Shown here in pieces: positions 55,892 through 64,000 of a stretch of DNA of 64,000 bases. The translations under genes were made by a program, and so were the position numbers. The notes beneath the pieces are model-generated. The model did no database searches, was not told the DNA's origin, and saw only the letters and a program-made list of their open reading frames with translations. The stretch is from Methanobacterium sp. (GTDB taxonomy: Archaea; Methanobacteriota; Methanobacteria; Methanobacteriales; Methanobacteriaceae), in contig NZ_JBCFBO010000001.1 in the NCBI RefSeq assembly GCF_038562635.1, forward strand, positions 1,069,869 through 1,133,868. The letters are read 5' to 3'. Numbering within the stretch: position 1 is the first letter of the stretch; the number at the start of each line of letters is the position of its first letter.

Positions 55892-57076
55892 ATGATTAAT
55901 TTAATTATTACAGCTTTTGGGATCGTGTTAGTTATTGGGGGCATTTATGCTATGTACAATTGGGGATTTGCAACTCCTCCCAATATTTTAGCATTTTTTG
56001 TAGGACTTTTACTTGCAGTTGTAGGAATGGTGTTAGTAGTCCTATTTGCGGGCAAAGTAGAATCAGGGAACTTAACTGGACTTAAAATGCCTAAAAAAGA
56101 AGAACCTTCCAAAAACACAGGGAAAATCATGCCCAAAATGGATAAAAAAACAGATTTATCAATGAAAAAACCCACAATAGCCAAAAAACCACGGGAAACA
56201 GAAAATATTAGAAATAGAATAATTCCTGAAGCAGGAAATAGCACTGCAGAAAATAAAAAACAGATGATTCCGCGTAAAATCAATCCTAAACGAGTGCCTA
56301 AGAATCTAAAGGAACCTATCACAACTAAAGAAGCATTGGATGAGCCAAAAGCAGTTGGAGCTCAAAGCATCGCCAAAACAGCAGCGCCAATTGAAAAAAG
56401 TCCAGTAGTGCCCAGTAAAGCACCTGCAAAGTCTCCAAAAGCAGTAGAAAAGAAACCTAAACGAATTAAAAAGGTGAAACCTGTGAGGCCTACCTCAGAT
56501 AACGAAGACGAGTTTGTAAAAAACAGATTGAACAGGTTAAAGGAAAGTTACATCCAAAATACCAAGGACATAGAAAATCTCATCGAGGAACGTCTAGATT
56601 CTTTCAAAGGCACATTAGACCAGATTAAATCAGAATCCAAAGATCCAAGCATAATATGGTCTTTTGATGCGGGTGAAGTACAGGAAACAATGAAAGATAC
56701 CATTTTAAAGGCAAATAACCGCATATTAATGATGTATCCATGGATCCGTAATGTAGATGTAAGCGTTCTTAAAAGGTTTATGGAAACAGAAAGTAAAATG
56801 ATTATACAGGAAGCAAGCATGGATGATGATGCATCAGTTGAGCTCATCAAGCTTTTAATGGAAAATAATGTAGAAATAAGGACCATGCCTCATGTTCATA
56901 CAGTAGCAATCGTGTCAGATGAAGAAAATGGTTTAATAATCTCTACTGATCCTATATACGAGAGTTTCGAGGTAGGAGTAATTTATAAAGACCAGAAATC
57001 CATTGAAGAAATTGAAAGAATGTTTGAAGAAGCATGGGGCCTCTCACAGAGTATAGAATTAGGGATAACTCAATAA
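55892..57076 (+). CDS. Membrane-anchored protein with Lys/Pro-rich linker and PLD-like C-terminal domain
   Basis: A 394-residue protein. Two membrane helices (about residues 3-24 and 33-55) are followed by a disordered basic linker rich in Lys and Pro (about 65-210), a coiled-coil-like segment, and a cytoplasmic domain from about 260 (IIWSFDAGEVQETMKDTILK, MYPWIRNVDVSVL, TVAIVSDEENGLIIS). This domain resembles the C-terminal TrmB/PLD-like sensor domain, but no HKD motif is visible. The GGAGG at 55881-55885 fixes the start at 55892; the frame to 55823 is not used. It heads the run of hydrolase, GTPase and zinc-ribbon genes. Confidence 0.72.
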   Translation: MINLIITAFGIVLVIGGIYAMYNWGFATPPNILAFFVGLLLAVVGMVLVVLFAGKVESGNLTGLKMPKKEEPSKNTGKIMPKMDKKTDLSMKKPTIAKKPRETENIRNRIIPEAGNSTAENKKQMIPRKINPKRVPKNLKEPITTKEALDEPKAVGAQSIAKTAAPIEKSPVVPSKAPAKSPKAVEKKPKRIKKVKPVRPTSDNEDEFVKNRLNRLKESYIQNTKDIENLIEERLDSFKGTLDQIKSESKDPSIIWSFDAGEVQETMKDTILKANNRILMMYPWIRNVDVSVLKRFMETESKMIIQEASMDDDASVELIKLLMENNVEIRTMPHVHTVAIVSDEENGLIISTDPIYESFEVGVIYKDQKSIEEIERMFEEAWGLSQSIELGITQ

Positions 57077-57095
57077 AACTTAAGGAGATGCATTA

Positions 57096-57794
57096 ATGGA
57101 AATAAGATGGTTTGGACATTCTGCATTTGAAATAATATCAAAGGAAAATTTAAAGATATTAATAGACCCATTTATAAGCAATAACCCGACTTGTCCAGTT
57201 CCAGTTGAAGAAATAGAAGCAGATATAATATGTGTTACCCATGGGCACGGTGACCATTTTGGAGATACCATGGAAATAGCAAACAGAACTGGTGCAGTAG
57301 TAATTGGAAATCACGAGCATTCCTTATATCTTGCAAAACAGGGCTTTGAAGCTATAGGGATGAACATAGGAGGATCAGTTGAAATACACGGCATTAAAAT
57401 AACTATGGTTAATGCAACCCATTCAGCTGATATGGACTTTATAGAAGAAATGGGTGTTGGGGGAAGCGCCTGCGGTTACATCATACAACTTGAGAACGGT
57501 AAAAGAATATACCATTCTGGTGATACAGGCGTTTTTGGAGATATGAAAGACGTGATAAAAGGTATTTATAATCCCCAAATTGCATTAATTCCAATTGGTG
57601 ATAGATTCACCATGGGACTTTTGGAAGCTTCAATAGCTACGCAATGGATCGATCCATATGTTGTAATTCCAATGCACTACAATACATTTCCTGTAATTCA
57701 ACAGGACCCTGAAGAGTTTGCAGATATGGTTGAATCAACAAACAAAAAAACGAAGGTTGTTATCCTTGAACCTGGCCAAATATATAAAGAGTGA
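57096..57794 (+). CDS. UPF0173-type metallo-beta-lactamase fold hydrolase
   Basis: A 232-residue MBL-fold hydrolase: EIRWFGHSAFEI at the start and the metal motif THGHGDHFGD (His49, His51, Asp53, His54), then GNHEH, YHSGDTGVFGDM and PMHYNTFP. This is the UlaG-like UPF0173 group with unknown substrate. AAGGAGATG precedes the ATG. It lies 19 bases after the PLD-like gene and 4 before the GTPase. Confidence 0.88.
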   Translation: MEIRWFGHSAFEIISKENLKILIDPFISNNPTCPVPVEEIEADIICVTHGHGDHFGDTMEIANRTGAVVIGNHEHSLYLAKQGFEAIGMNIGGSVEIHGIKITMVNATHSADMDFIEEMGVGGSACGYIIQLENGKRIYHSGDTGVFGDMKDVIKGIYNPQIALIPIGDRFTMGLLEASIATQWIDPYVVIPMHYNTFPVIQQDPEEFADMVESTNKKTKVVILEPGQIYKE

Positions 57795-57798
57795 TAAG

Positions 57799-58419
57799 AT
57801 GCCGAATATTTTCAGAAGATTCTTAAATAAATTGCTTGGAAAAGATAAGAAACTAAAAATAGGATTATATGGTCATCCTAATTCCGGGAAAACTACTTTA
57901 GCAAATACAATGACCAATGACTGGATAGGAAAGCCTCTGGGACTATCATCAGAGATTCCACACGAAACAAGAAAAGTTTACAGGCAAGAACACGTAAGTA
58001 TAAAACATAAGGGAGTCGAACTTGATTTTGATATAATAGATACTCCAGGAATTGCAACAAAAATAGATTACAAGAATTTTTTACAGTTTGGCTTATCTGA
58101 GGCAGAAGCAAAAGAAAGGGCAAAAGAAGCAACTAAAGGCATAATAGAAGCTATCAAATGGTTAGATGATGTTACCGGCGTTATTTTAGTTGTAGACGCC
58201 ACCAAAGATCCGCTTACACAGGCTAATATTACTATAATTGGAAATCTAGAGGCACGGAAAATCCCATTTGTAATCGTTGCAAATAAAATAGATCTTCCTG
58301 AAGCCACCCCTGAGCGTATAACATCAGTATTCCCTCAACATACAGTAGTGCCTATCTCTGCGCTTCACGGCGAAAATACTGAAAACCTTTATGAAGCAAT
58401 GATTAAAAGGTTCCATTAA
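57799..58419 (+). CDS. Era-like small GTPase (OapA/ArvA type)
   Basis: A 206-residue G protein: G1 GHPNSGKT (25-32), G3 DTPG (81-84), G4 NKID (162-165) and G5 SAL (187-189). The short basic N-terminus may touch membrane. It is the archaeal Era-like GTPase always paired with a DUF2073 and a zinc-ribbon protein. From memory, the haloarchaeal homologue (ArvA, earlier OapA) drives extracellular vesicle formation. GTG-like GTGATAAG precedes the ATG at 57799. The longer frame to 57718 overlaps the hydrolase and is rejected. Confidence 0.88.
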   Translation: MPNIFRRFLNKLLGKDKKLKIGLYGHPNSGKTTLANTMTNDWIGKPLGLSSEIPHETRKVYRQEHVSIKHKGVELDFDIIDTPGIATKIDYKNFLQFGLSEAEAKERAKEATKGIIEAIKWLDDVTGVILVVDATKDPLTQANITIIGNLEARKIPFVIVANKIDLPEATPERITSVFPQHTVVPISALHGENTENLYEAMIKRFH

Positions 58420-58452
58420 TTTAAATATGAATTTCAAATTAGAGGTATCAAA

Positions 58453-58821
58453 ATGAATGGTTTAAAAATGGATTTTTTATCCTCAGATGCGCTCTCAACT
58501 CATACCAGCATGGAAAAGATATCAATGATTGTTGAAAGGGTTAAAGGAGGAAATCTAGTAGTCATAGAAGGTGGACTAAGCCCTGAAGAAGAAGCCGAAC
58601 TTATAGAAACCACCATGAGAGAAATTGACATCGAAAACTTCATGGGGATTGATATATACACCCTTGAAAAAGATAAGAAAGCTCTTTTTGGAATTTCAAA
58701 GAAGAAAACAGTTGGGCTTACTATAATTGGCCCTGCAAATATTATGAAAGACGTTAATAAACAGTCAAACTTCCTCTCTATGATAGCAAATCTTGGTGAT
58801 TCTGGTGCATCTATGCATTAA
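58453..58821 (+). CDS. DUF2073 protein (OapB/ArvB type)
   Basis: A 122-residue protein (MEKISMIVERVKGGNLVVIE, GLSPEEEAELIETTMREID) of the archaeal DUF2073 family, found beside the Era-like GTPase. A GAGGT site precedes the ATG. The 3' end overlaps the zinc-ribbon gene by 17 bases, and this tail DNA holds the ribosome site of the latter, so the two are coupled. The family is thought to work with the GTPase; the biochemical role is not known. Confidence 0.85.
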   Translation: MNGLKMDFLSSDALSTHTSMEKISMIVERVKGGNLVVIEGGLSPEEEAELIETTMREIDIENFMGIDIYTLEKDKKALFGISKKKTVGLTIIGPANIMKDVNKQSNFLSMIANLGDSGASMH

Positions 58822-59110
58822 ATGCGGAGCTCTATTTAAAGGAAAACCAGAAGATATTCTTAAAGGATGCCCCCAATGCGGCAGCCATTTTTTTGAATAT
58901 TATAAGGACGAAACAGAAACTGCAGAAAAAGAAAAACCTCAAGGAGAATCCATTGAAACCGTAATGGTCCATGACCATGGAATTTATGAATTAGATCTCC
59001 CTACGCTCTTAGAAGACGATTCTATAATTGTTTCAGATGAAGAAGGAATATATGTAGTTGATATTAACTTTTTATTTAAAAAAAAGATGGGTGAGAAGGA
59101 CAATCTTTAA
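58805..59110 (+). CDS. Zinc-ribbon protein (OapC/ArvC type)
   Basis: A 101-residue protein with a zinc ribbon: Cys4-x2-Cys7 (MHLCIKCG) and Cys22-x2-Cys25 (GCPQCGSHFF). The rest is acidic, ending in a strand-rich part (IVSDEEGIYVVDINFLFKKK). GGTGAT at 58795-58800 points to the GTG at 58805 as start, not to the TTG or GTG before it. Third member of the GTPase set. Confidence 0.82.
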   Translation: MHLCIKCGALFKGKPEDILKGCPQCGSHFFEYYKDETETAEKEKPQGESIETVMVHDHGIYELDLPTLLEDDSIIVSDEEGIYVVDINFLFKKKMGEKDNL

Positions 59111-59300
59111 AAAATGATATTTGTCATATCCTTTTTTTTAAACTATTTAAATATTTCAAGCTTTAGAAGAAGTTCATAATTTTTAAATGAAAAATTAATT
59201 AATAGTAAATTTTTACTTAAAAATAACCCTTAACAAAAGATTATTTCCCCATCTTTTGGAAACTGTAAATTATTTTTAGTTTTATAAAAAAATATAAGGT

Positions 59301-61277
59301 TTACCTTCTTCTAAGATCCCTCTCATCAACAATATCTGCTTTTCCAGAAGGTAAAACCCTTACGAGATCATCCATAGTAACAATATGCTCTTGATCAAGT
59401 TTGTGCCTTATTTCCCTTGATAATGCTTCTTTTTTAGTATAACCTGGTTTTATAATTACATAATTATCTGTATATTTCTTTACAGCGTCTAAAGGGCCTG
59501 CCATCAGTCTTTCACCTTCATAATCAACGACTCCAACTGCTATTAAAAGTGTTGCTGCCCTTACGTAATTTCTAGTCCCCCTAATTATAAATGCGCCCTT
59601 TTTAACAAATTCACCAGATTGAGGGGTCTTTGAAACCTGGTCTGGACGGACCCAGTACACATCCTGCGATCCAAATCCTTTTGTCCATGCACTTGAAAAT
59701 GATGCTGCAAATGAAGCTGCTTCATCTATGGTTGTCTCAGGTATTTCTTTGCCCTGGCTTTTTATTATAACAGATGGTGCTCCATGGATATCTGAGTGGA
59801 AATAGATGTCGTTGTTTTCCATATATTTTTTTACCACTATTTCGTTGGAGTTTGCGTCTCTTCCCCCAATCACTAAAAATCCGTCTGAAGAAAGGAACCA
59901 CCGCAGCTTTTCAAACCATTTAAGCTCTTTTTTTACCCTTTTTTGAGGTAAAGTAACCCTTTCCATTTCTATTTCTTTTTTATTTTTTGCCTTTTCAATC
60001 TCTTTTTTTGTCTTTTCAATTGCAATATTAACCCCGCTTATTTTTCGCTTGGCCTTTTTAGCCTTTTCATAATAAACTTCAGCGTTTTCAGGGATTTCAA
60101 CTTTGGCATCTATATTTATAACTTCATCCTCAATTTTTAGGGTAAGATTTCCAAGTTTATCCAGAGATTCAATTATATCTGCACCTGCTAAACCCTGTTT
60201 TCGGGCGGTTTTAAGTTTTGAAGCTATTTCATTCCAGGAATACTTTTCCCTTGCATCTTTTATAATATCAAGGATGCTTTGAATTTTCCCATAATTAGCA
60301 TATAATAAATCCCCTCTCTTTTTGGAAACCTTAATTGTTTTATGGAATTTATCTAAAGTTTCTTCCTGTATCTTCAGCCGTTTCTCAAACTTCTTGACTT
60401 CAGCCCCCCATACATCTTCATATTCGTTCTTAATGGTTTCCCTTACTTCACTGCTGAAGAATTCGTCTGCTGCCTCACTGTATGTTTCAAATGTTTCTTT
60501 TTTGTAATTTTCATAAATTTTAAGGTCAAGAGGCAGCACATCTTCCTTTCCATCAGACACTATTTGTGGGTGGAAGTTAGATGTTCGGAGTGGTTCAAAA
60601 AGTTCATATATCGTGTTATAAATTGAATCCAAGTCACTGCTTGAAATTTCTGCAGCAGGTAAATCCTTTTGAACATTAGATCTGAGCAGTATTTCTTCAG
60701 AATAGATACCGCCTAATCCACTTCTTGCAAGAGTTCTTATAACATCAGAGTCCGAATTTCTAAATACATCCTCCAGTTCTTCTTTCTTGACTTCTAAAGG
60801 ATTTATACCTCGTTTTGGGGGGTATTTGTACTCTTCTTTAGATGATATTTTCCTATCGCTCCACAGTTTACGTTTAAGTGGTAAAATAATCTTTCCTTCT
60901 TCATCAAGGAGTATTATGTTACCTTTAGCAAACAGCTCAATTATTAAAGTAAATTTCTTCTCTTTAGCTACATGCAGTTCTACAATTCTATCAAAATTGT
61001 ACTGCCTTATATCTTCCACTGTGGCCCCTTTGATATATTTCCGAAGGAGCATTGGAAAATTCGGAGGTATTTGGGGGTTAGGTAATGGATACTGAGTCAT
61101 GTGCATTCTTCTTCCTGCCTGGAAGACTATATCAACCCTCCCTTTACCCGCCACGTGAAATCTTATTAAAACAGTGTCCTTTGTGGGTTGATATGCCTTA
61201 TCAACTCTTGCACCTTTTAATAAGTCTCTTAATTCATGACAAACAGCGTAAACATCTACATTAGACATATTTTTCAT
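59301..61277 (-). CDS. rqcH: Ribosome rescue protein RqcH (NFACT family)
   Basis: A 658-residue archaeal NFACT protein. NFACT-N (MSNVDVYAVCHELRDLLKGA) spans about 1-200, a helical, coiled-coil middle (KKFEKRLKIQEETLDKFHKT) about 270-440, and NFACT-R (DUF814) about 450-570 (WFLSSDGFLVIGGRDANSNE; FHSDIHGAPSVII). It binds 60S/50S subunits carrying stalled peptidyl-tRNA and adds C-terminal tails. The GAGGTGTGAT site gives ATG 61277; an in-frame TTG lies inside it. Confidence 0.92.
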   Translation of the reverse strand: MKNMSNVDVYAVCHELRDLLKGARVDKAYQPTKDTVLIRFHVAGKGRVDIVFQAGRRMHMTQYPLPNPQIPPNFPMLLRKYIKGATVEDIRQYNFDRIVELHVAKEKKFTLIIELFAKGNIILLDEEGKIILPLKRKLWSDRKISSKEEYKYPPKRGINPLEVKKEELEDVFRNSDSDVIRTLARSGLGGIYSEEILLRSNVQKDLPAAEISSSDLDSIYNTIYELFEPLRTSNFHPQIVSDGKEDVLPLDLKIYENYKKETFETYSEAADEFFSSEVRETIKNEYEDVWGAEVKKFEKRLKIQEETLDKFHKTIKVSKKRGDLLYANYGKIQSILDIIKDAREKYSWNEIASKLKTARKQGLAGADIIESLDKLGNLTLKIEDEVINIDAKVEIPENAEVYYEKAKKAKRKISGVNIAIEKTKKEIEKAKNKKEIEMERVTLPQKRVKKELKWFEKLRWFLSSDGFLVIGGRDANSNEIVVKKYMENNDIYFHSDIHGAPSVIIKSQGKEIPETTIDEAASFAASFSSAWTKGFGSQDVYWVRPDQVSKTPQSGEFVKKGAFIIRGTRNYVRAATLLIAVGVVDYEGERLMAGPLDAVKKYTDNYVIIKPGYTKKEALSREIRHKLDQEHIVTMDDLVRVLPSGKADIVDERDLRRR

Positions 61278-61312
61278 TTTATCACACCTCAAAAAAATTT
61301 TCTATTTTTTTG

Positions 61313-61347
61313 GGTTCAGGAAATCTCGAAAGAGGTTTCCTTCAACC
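61313..61347. repeat. Palindromic element sharing flanks with 5963-5994
   Basis: GGAAATCTC (61319-61327) / GAGGTTTCC (61332-61340) form a 9-bp stem (one G-U) capped by a GAAA tetraloop; outer GGTT and AACC pair. On the minus strand its ends GTTGAAGGAAA and TTTCCTGAACC are identical to the ends of the element at 5963-5994. Confidence 0.65.
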
Positions 61348-61486
61348 TTGAACTATATTTGATTTTGGTAGAGGAAAATCTGTTATGATTCTTTGATTTT
61401 CTTCACCTATTAAGCATTAATTATACTATAAAAATAATAAACAAATCAAATCATCGATATATTATTAATATATAACCTACATAATA

Positions 61487-61513
61487 CAATACACTTATGA
61501 TCTGAGTGTATTG
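61487..61513. repeat. 9-bp hairpin in the 61.3-61.9 kb gap
   Basis: CAATACACT (61487-61495) and AGTGTATTG (61505-61513) are perfect complements around a 9-base loop. No T-tract follows on either side. It may be an operator or RNA stem. Confidence 0.45.
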
Positions 61514-61877
61514 CAAAATAATTCTATTTATTTATGTAAATGAATTAAATTAAAAAGTTTATTTATAATAAATAAGTTAAATTAAATACACAAAAAACCT
61601 ATTTCTGCAATACCAAACGTAAATTATTAAAGACATAAAAAAAATTCAAATTTATGCAAATTCATAAAATGTAGTTTTGAAAATTTGTAACAAATAAAAC
61701 ATTTATTAGTAACCCCACCAAACTATATAAAGAATTTTCTAATTAAATACTTTATGTATATTTGTTAGAGCATTGATTAAAATTCGCCGCTTAACAAATT
61801 AATGAATTTACGAGGATAAATAATCTAAATAATAAAATATTATGTTGATTAGAAAAGAATATTAGAGGAGGAAAAAC

Positions 61878-62150
61878 ATGGACACAGATGGAAAAGTAGC
61901 TTCCATTCACACAGTTGGAGGAATAATAGCAGGTTACCTCTCATATATATTAAGTAGCGGAGTAATATTTAAAAATGAAGCGATAGCAGTTATAGCAGCT
62001 TTAATTATCCTTTATGCATTAGGTCAGCTCTCAGAAAGACTATTTGGGAAAGAAGAGGTTAATGGGCTCAAAGGATGGCTGTGGAGCGGTATAGTTCCTT
62101 TCTTCTTTATATGGATCATGGTATGGGTTATATTCGCAAACCTCCAGTAA
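61878..62150 (+). CDS. EMC6-like small membrane protein
   Basis: A 90-residue protein with three hydrophobic helices (about 12-28, 36-50, 67-87): SIHTVGGIIAGYLSYILSSG at the start and GWLWSGIVPFFFIWIMVWV at the end. I recall this pattern from archaeal EMC6-like proteins, a family tied to membrane-protein insertion; not checked. A strong AGAGGAGG site precedes the ATG. It converges on the DUF2070 gene. Confidence 0.7.
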   Translation: MDTDGKVASIHTVGGIIAGYLSYILSSGVIFKNEAIAVIAALIILYALGQLSERLFGKEEVNGLKGWLWSGIVPFFFIWIMVWVIFANLQ

Positions 62151-62198
62151 ATAATAAAAAAATTTCTTTTTTTATTTAATTCTTTATTTATTTTTGCA

Positions 62199-63986
62199 CT
62201 AAATACCAAAGGTTCCATAGAATATCCATATAAATACAAACAGTAAAGCCAGTAAAAATACCAGCGGCGCAAATATCCTGCTTACAGCTACAATAGAACT
62301 GATGGTGGTTACAAGTTCAGTAGCATTTAATGGACCAAATGTTTTAATATCTTTAATATTGGCCACTTTACAGCCTACTGAAACATCTTCCAGGTCATTT
62401 AAAGCTTCTTTTGTACACTTCAAAATAGCACCTATTATTTCATCCTGCATCTTGGTACCTACAGGATTATGGCCTCCAGACATTGTATTTACGAAATGAG
62501 TATCTGTGGTCATTACTTCTGCATAATCTAACCCTAATGTTTTAACTTTTTCCAGTATAACATCTCTAAATCCAATGACCATGTTATTCGAATCTAAAAG
62601 TATGTATGCTGTTTTTTGAGCTCCAACTTCGATAACCATCACTTTTACTCCGCTCTGGCCAACACCATCTTCTTTAGATACGCTGTCTAATGGATCACTA
62701 CTGCAGCCGACTTTAATTCCATTTTCCTGCTCTGGAGATTTAAGTTTTTCAACTGCCCCCATAAGCTCGAAAACTTCCTTGTTACCAGGTAAAACCCTTC
62801 CTCCTTCGCCTTTAAAGCTGTTGTGGCAATCGACCAGTACGACATTCTGGGCCTCACATGAAGCTTTTGCAAGATTCATAAGAGCAAGACCAACACCAAA
62901 ATCTATATCATCAAATCCATCAGGTGCAAATGTAGCAAGCATCAATAAATCCTTACCAAAATACTGTGCACCAATTACTGCACCTTCATTTTCAACTCTA
63001 AAGAATTTACTAGCACTTTTAGAGTAATCCATATCTTCCAAAGCCTCTTTAACAACTTTTTCTATTTTATTTATTTCTTTTGAAGCTACTGGATTAAAAT
63101 CATGGGTAGAAGGCCCGTGTGATACCATTGTAAATGTATCAAATTTATTTGAAAGTATGGTAGGCATGTTTCCACCCCCAATATTTCCAAGCGGGCCCGG
63201 ATGAACACATGGAGATAAAAAAATTGCTTTAACACCATTTTTACCTTTAAAACTAAAAATTCCAGTTAAGGTATCGATGGGTTCACCTATATCTTCAAAG
63301 AGTGTTTCCATAGCTGGAGAGCCTTCTGTAATATGAGCTAGAGCAAGACTTAAAAGTTCTAAACCACCTACCCCTAAATTCTTCCTCATAGGAGATTCTA
63401 TAACTGTTACAAATGAATAAATTGCAATGACAAGTATTACCGAGGCTATTACTATCTTTACAACGATGGCTATTATGCTAAAGTCACCCATGTTGGTAGT
63501 TACACTTGTTAAGAAAGATATAACCACCAGCATACTCAGTATAAGTGCTGGCTGAACTACAGATATAATAACTGATTTTAGAAGACTTATATTAGATGTG
63601 CCCCATATTACAAGGGTTCTAAAAGCAAATGCAATTACACAACCAAATATTAAAGCATTTAAAACGTAATTATTCACAGTGAATACCGATACAACACTCC
63701 CAATTAGGTATATAACTCCAACTATCATCATGGAAGCAAGGGCAAGAAACATGGACTGCTTCATTTTCATGTGTCTACCTTTAAAGGAATTTACCATAGG
63801 TTGAGTTAAACCTCCACCCATTATAGACATCAAACCAAAAACTAAAAAGCCCGTTGAACCACCATAAATAATACTGTAAAGTATAGAGTCATTTTGTGAT
63901 GGTGCCAATAAAAAAGAGATGCACCCTATAATGAAACTTAAAAACACCATACTAAAGAGAGAAATTCTGGTTGGTGGAAGTGTCAT
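62199..63986 (-). CDS. DUF2070 membrane protein
   Basis: A 595-residue protein: about seven N-terminal helices (to about residue 190), a soluble domain and a last helix at the C-terminus. The soluble part has His- and Asp-rich motifs that look like a metal site: CVHPGPLGNIGGGNMPT, SHGPSTHDFNP, DCHNSFKGEGG and TTDTHFVNTMSGGHNP. It is a broad archaeal family without assigned function; the motifs suggest a hydrolase. The ATG at 63986 lies 15 bases from the window edge, so an upstream start cannot be fully excluded, but AAAATATATT before it could be a promoter. Confidence 0.85.
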   Translation of the reverse strand: MTLPPTRISLFSMVFLSFIIGCISFLLAPSQNDSILYSIIYGGSTGFLVFGLMSIMGGGLTQPMVNSFKGRHMKMKQSMFLALASMMIVGVIYLIGSVVSVFTVNNYVLNALIFGCVIAFAFRTLVIWGTSNISLLKSVIISVVQPALILSMLVVISFLTSVTTNMGDFSIIAIVVKIVIASVILVIAIYSFVTVIESPMRKNLGVGGLELLSLALAHITEGSPAMETLFEDIGEPIDTLTGIFSFKGKNGVKAIFLSPCVHPGPLGNIGGGNMPTILSNKFDTFTMVSHGPSTHDFNPVASKEINKIEKVVKEALEDMDYSKSASKFFRVENEGAVIGAQYFGKDLLMLATFAPDGFDDIDFGVGLALMNLAKASCEAQNVVLVDCHNSFKGEGGRVLPGNKEVFELMGAVEKLKSPEQENGIKVGCSSDPLDSVSKEDGVGQSGVKVMVIEVGAQKTAYILLDSNNMVIGFRDVILEKVKTLGLDYAEVMTTDTHFVNTMSGGHNPVGTKMQDEIIGAILKCTKEALNDLEDVSVGCKVANIKDIKTFGPLNATELVTTISSIVAVSRIFAPLVFLLALLFVFIWIFYGTFGI

Positions 63987-64000
63987 AATATATTTTGTAA

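Larger units (their letters stand above)
61278..61877. other. 600-bp AT-rich gap between rqcH and the EMC6-like gene
   Basis: No gene on either strand. It contains two well-formed hairpins (61313-61347 and 61487-61513) and, before 61878, a strong GGAGGAAAAAC ribosome site. Both neighbours are transcribed away from it, so it must hold two promoters; a small RNA is possible. Confidence 0.5.

Noticed and set aside
57718..57798. 27-residue extension of the Era-like GTPase
   Set aside because: It overlaps the hydrolase gene out of frame; a GTGATAAG site stands before ATG 57799.

Overview
The window reads as chromosome of a methanogenic archaeon of the order Methanobacteriales, most like Methanobacterium. 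The sequence is AT-rich. It carries heterodisulfide reductase subunits HdrC and HdrB, an MtrA-type corrinoid protein, 2-phosphoglycerate kinase (cyclic 2,3-diphosphoglycerate synthesis, typical of this order), an archaeal 7S (SRP) RNA, archaeal CoA-pathway PPAT, an archaeal RqcH/NFACT protein, DUF2070 and class III signal peptide pilins. Promoters look archaeal (TATA boxes about 26 bases before starts). Shine-Dalgarno sequences are GGAGG/GGTGAT-like, TTG and GTG starts are common, and a few genes look leaderless.

Layout. 1-4.2 kb: end of a membrane protein, a small membrane protein, an ABC exporter pair, a charged small protein and a methyltransferase. 4.2-14.1 kb: core functions, with a soluble MtrA-like protein behind a structured leader, a short tRNA-guanine transglycosylase-like protein, a 290-bp cluster of hairpins, a CDP-alcohol phosphatidyltransferase, hdrC-hdrB, two small methanogen families, a phosphoesterase, 2-phosphoglycerate kinase with a CBS protein, a phosphate transporter, SRP RNA and tRNA-Ser(GCT). 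14.2-28.9 kb: metabolic and regulatory genes, including a MarR-nitroreductase operon, two aminotransferases, an XRE-cupin / thioesterase / acyl-CoA ligase operon, an amino-acid permease, an exported M14-like zinc hydrolase, a radical SAM protein, PPAT and an ITPase/XTPase.

28.9-52.5 kb is a cell-surface glycan island. It holds integral-membrane GT-C transferases, GT2 and GT4 transferases, a flippase, a two-domain oxidoreductase, a heparinase II/III-like protein, asparagine synthase, a UDP-GlcNAc 2-epimerase, a hexapeptide acyltransferase, a decayed GT-C pseudogene and an AglB/STT3-type oligosaccharyltransferase with an altered WWDYG motif. Together they could build a sugar chain on a lipid carrier, move it across the membrane and attach it to protein or keep it as polysaccharide. 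52.5-55.5 kb: three tiny pilin-like proteins (one only 57 residues) and an MJ1255-type glycosyltransferase. 55.9-59.1 kb: a compact run of a membrane-anchored PLD-like protein, a metallo-hydrolase, an Era-like GTPase, a DUF2073 protein and a zinc ribbon; the last three match the OapA/B/C (ArvA/B/C) set linked to archaeal vesicle formation. 59.3-64 kb: RqcH, a 600-bp gap, an EMC6-like protein and DUF2070.

The least explained signal is a dispersed family of short palindromes (A/T-rich arms around 3-6 base loops). Shared flanks can be matched between 5.9-6.2 kb, 24.96-25.04 kb and 61.3 kb; similar hairpins lie in the leader of the MtrA-like gene and after the tRNA. Names of uncharacterised families (DUF numbers) are from memory and were not checked against a database.
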